A program made the position numbers and the translations under genes. Shown one piece after another: positions 35,276-35,521 of a stretch of DNA of 35,521 nt. The number at the start of each line of letters is the position of its first letter. Within the stretch, counting starts at the first letter, position 1. A model generated the notes under the pieces. The model worked only from the letters and a program-made list of their open reading frames with translations, made no database searches and was not told the DNA's origin. Source of the DNA: Acidimicrobiaceae bacterium (GTDB lineage Bacteria; Actinomycetota; Acidimicrobiia; Acidimicrobiales; Aldehydirespiratoraceae); contig VXTM01000024.1 in the NCBI GenBank assembly GCA_009837445.1, forward strand, positions 74,515-110,035, written 5' to 3'.

Positions 35276-35521
35276 GAAGTGCTCTTGGTCGCCTCGTACC
35301 GCCAGATGCCTTCTAGAGCCACATCGATGGCGTTGTGCCAGCCGGCCACGAGGGGTTCGTTCACTCCCTCGTAGTCGATCTCGGCGGGCGCGGTGAAGTT
35401 GTAGGACACCGCGCAGACCATGGCGGCCCTGACCTGGCGCAGGTGCGCAATCGTGAAGATCGCCGACGACTCCATCTCGACGTTCATGATCCGCTGCTCG
35501 ATCATCCGCTCCACCCACTCG
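35272..35521 (-). CDS. Nucleoside phosphorylase family protein (C-terminal fragment, cut by window end)
   Basis: Only the last 82 or so residues are inside the window; the N-terminus lies beyond 35521. The stretch IMNVEMESSAIFTIAHLRQVRAAMVCAV is the conserved NP-1/PNP_UDP region, in which the MESSA segment binds the ribose and orients the base in uridine and purine nucleoside phosphorylases. These enzymes split nucleosides with phosphate into a base and ribose-1-phosphate. Its stop overlaps the ABC ATPase start (GTGA), linking nucleoside cleavage to transport. Whether it prefers uridine, purines or another nucleoside cannot be told from this piece. Confidence 0.85.
   Translation of the reverse strand, partial: EWVERMIEQRIMNVEMESSAIFTIAHLRQVRAAMVCAVSYNFTAPAEIDYEGVNEPLVAGWHNAIDVALEGIWRYEATKSTS

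Overview
The window is high-GC DNA packed with genes, mostly on the minus strand. GTG and TTG starts are frequent, as are ATGA/GTGA stop-start overlaps. Three things point to an actinobacterium: the gene order pdtaR-polA-rpsA-coaE ... uvrB ... uvrA, which I recall from Mycobacterium tuberculosis (Rv1626, Rv1629, Rv1630, Rv1631, Rv1633, Rv1638); a UvrB with the actinobacterial GKSAT P-loop; and an ANTAR response regulator beside polA. The UvrC N-terminus ([18 protein letters not shown]) fits Acidimicrobiia, but that placement is an inference from memory.

Positions 1-7533 hold a one-direction oxidative/amidohydrolytic catabolic cluster. In transcription order it is a PhyH-type Fe(II)/2-oxoglutarate dioxygenase, a Rieske oxygenase, an SDR dehydrogenase, a single-chain hydantoinase/oxoprolinase (HyuA and HyuB fused) and a FAD oxidoreductase cut by the window edge. 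It starts only 12 nt after uvrC. A plausible theme is degradation of an N-methylated or cyclic-amide nitrogen compound; the substrate cannot be read from the sequence.

Positions 7546-17325 hold nucleotide excision repair. uvrA and uvrC overlap by 7 nt, and uvrA has a LexA-type SOS box upstream. Further along come a PP2C phosphatase, a DUF222/HNH nuclease, a divergent unknown gene on the plus strand, and uvrB.

Positions 17436-27766 hold a carbohydrate-use island between uvrB and coaE, which are near neighbours in mycobacteria. A minus-strand operon encodes a GH4 NAD-dependent glycosidase, two permeases, a sugar-binding lipoprotein, an FG-GAP/ASPIC lipoprotein, a Tic20/DUF4870-like membrane protein and a UgpC/MsmK-type ATPase. 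Divergent to it are a LacI regulator and a PfkB sugar kinase. The shared control region carries three near-palindromic LacI operators that overlay the -35 and -10 boxes of the operon promoter. The logic would be: bind and import an oligosaccharide, cleave it with the GH4 enzyme, phosphorylate a product with the PfkB kinase, and sense an inducer with LacI.

Positions 27827-33545 are the housekeeping block coaE, rpsA, polA, pdtaR and a small coiled-coil gene. coaE is odd: no ATG, GTG or TTG lies between its P-loop and an in-frame stop, and that stop is the rpsA stop codon. Positions 33663-35521 hold an SsuBC/ThiXZ-type ABC permease and ATPase, translationally coupled to a nucleoside phosphorylase that is cut by the window end. 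I saw no rRNA, tRNA, CRISPR array, insertion sequence or prophage gene. No stretch over 300 bases lacks a gene; the largest gap is about 170 bases, upstream of uvrA.
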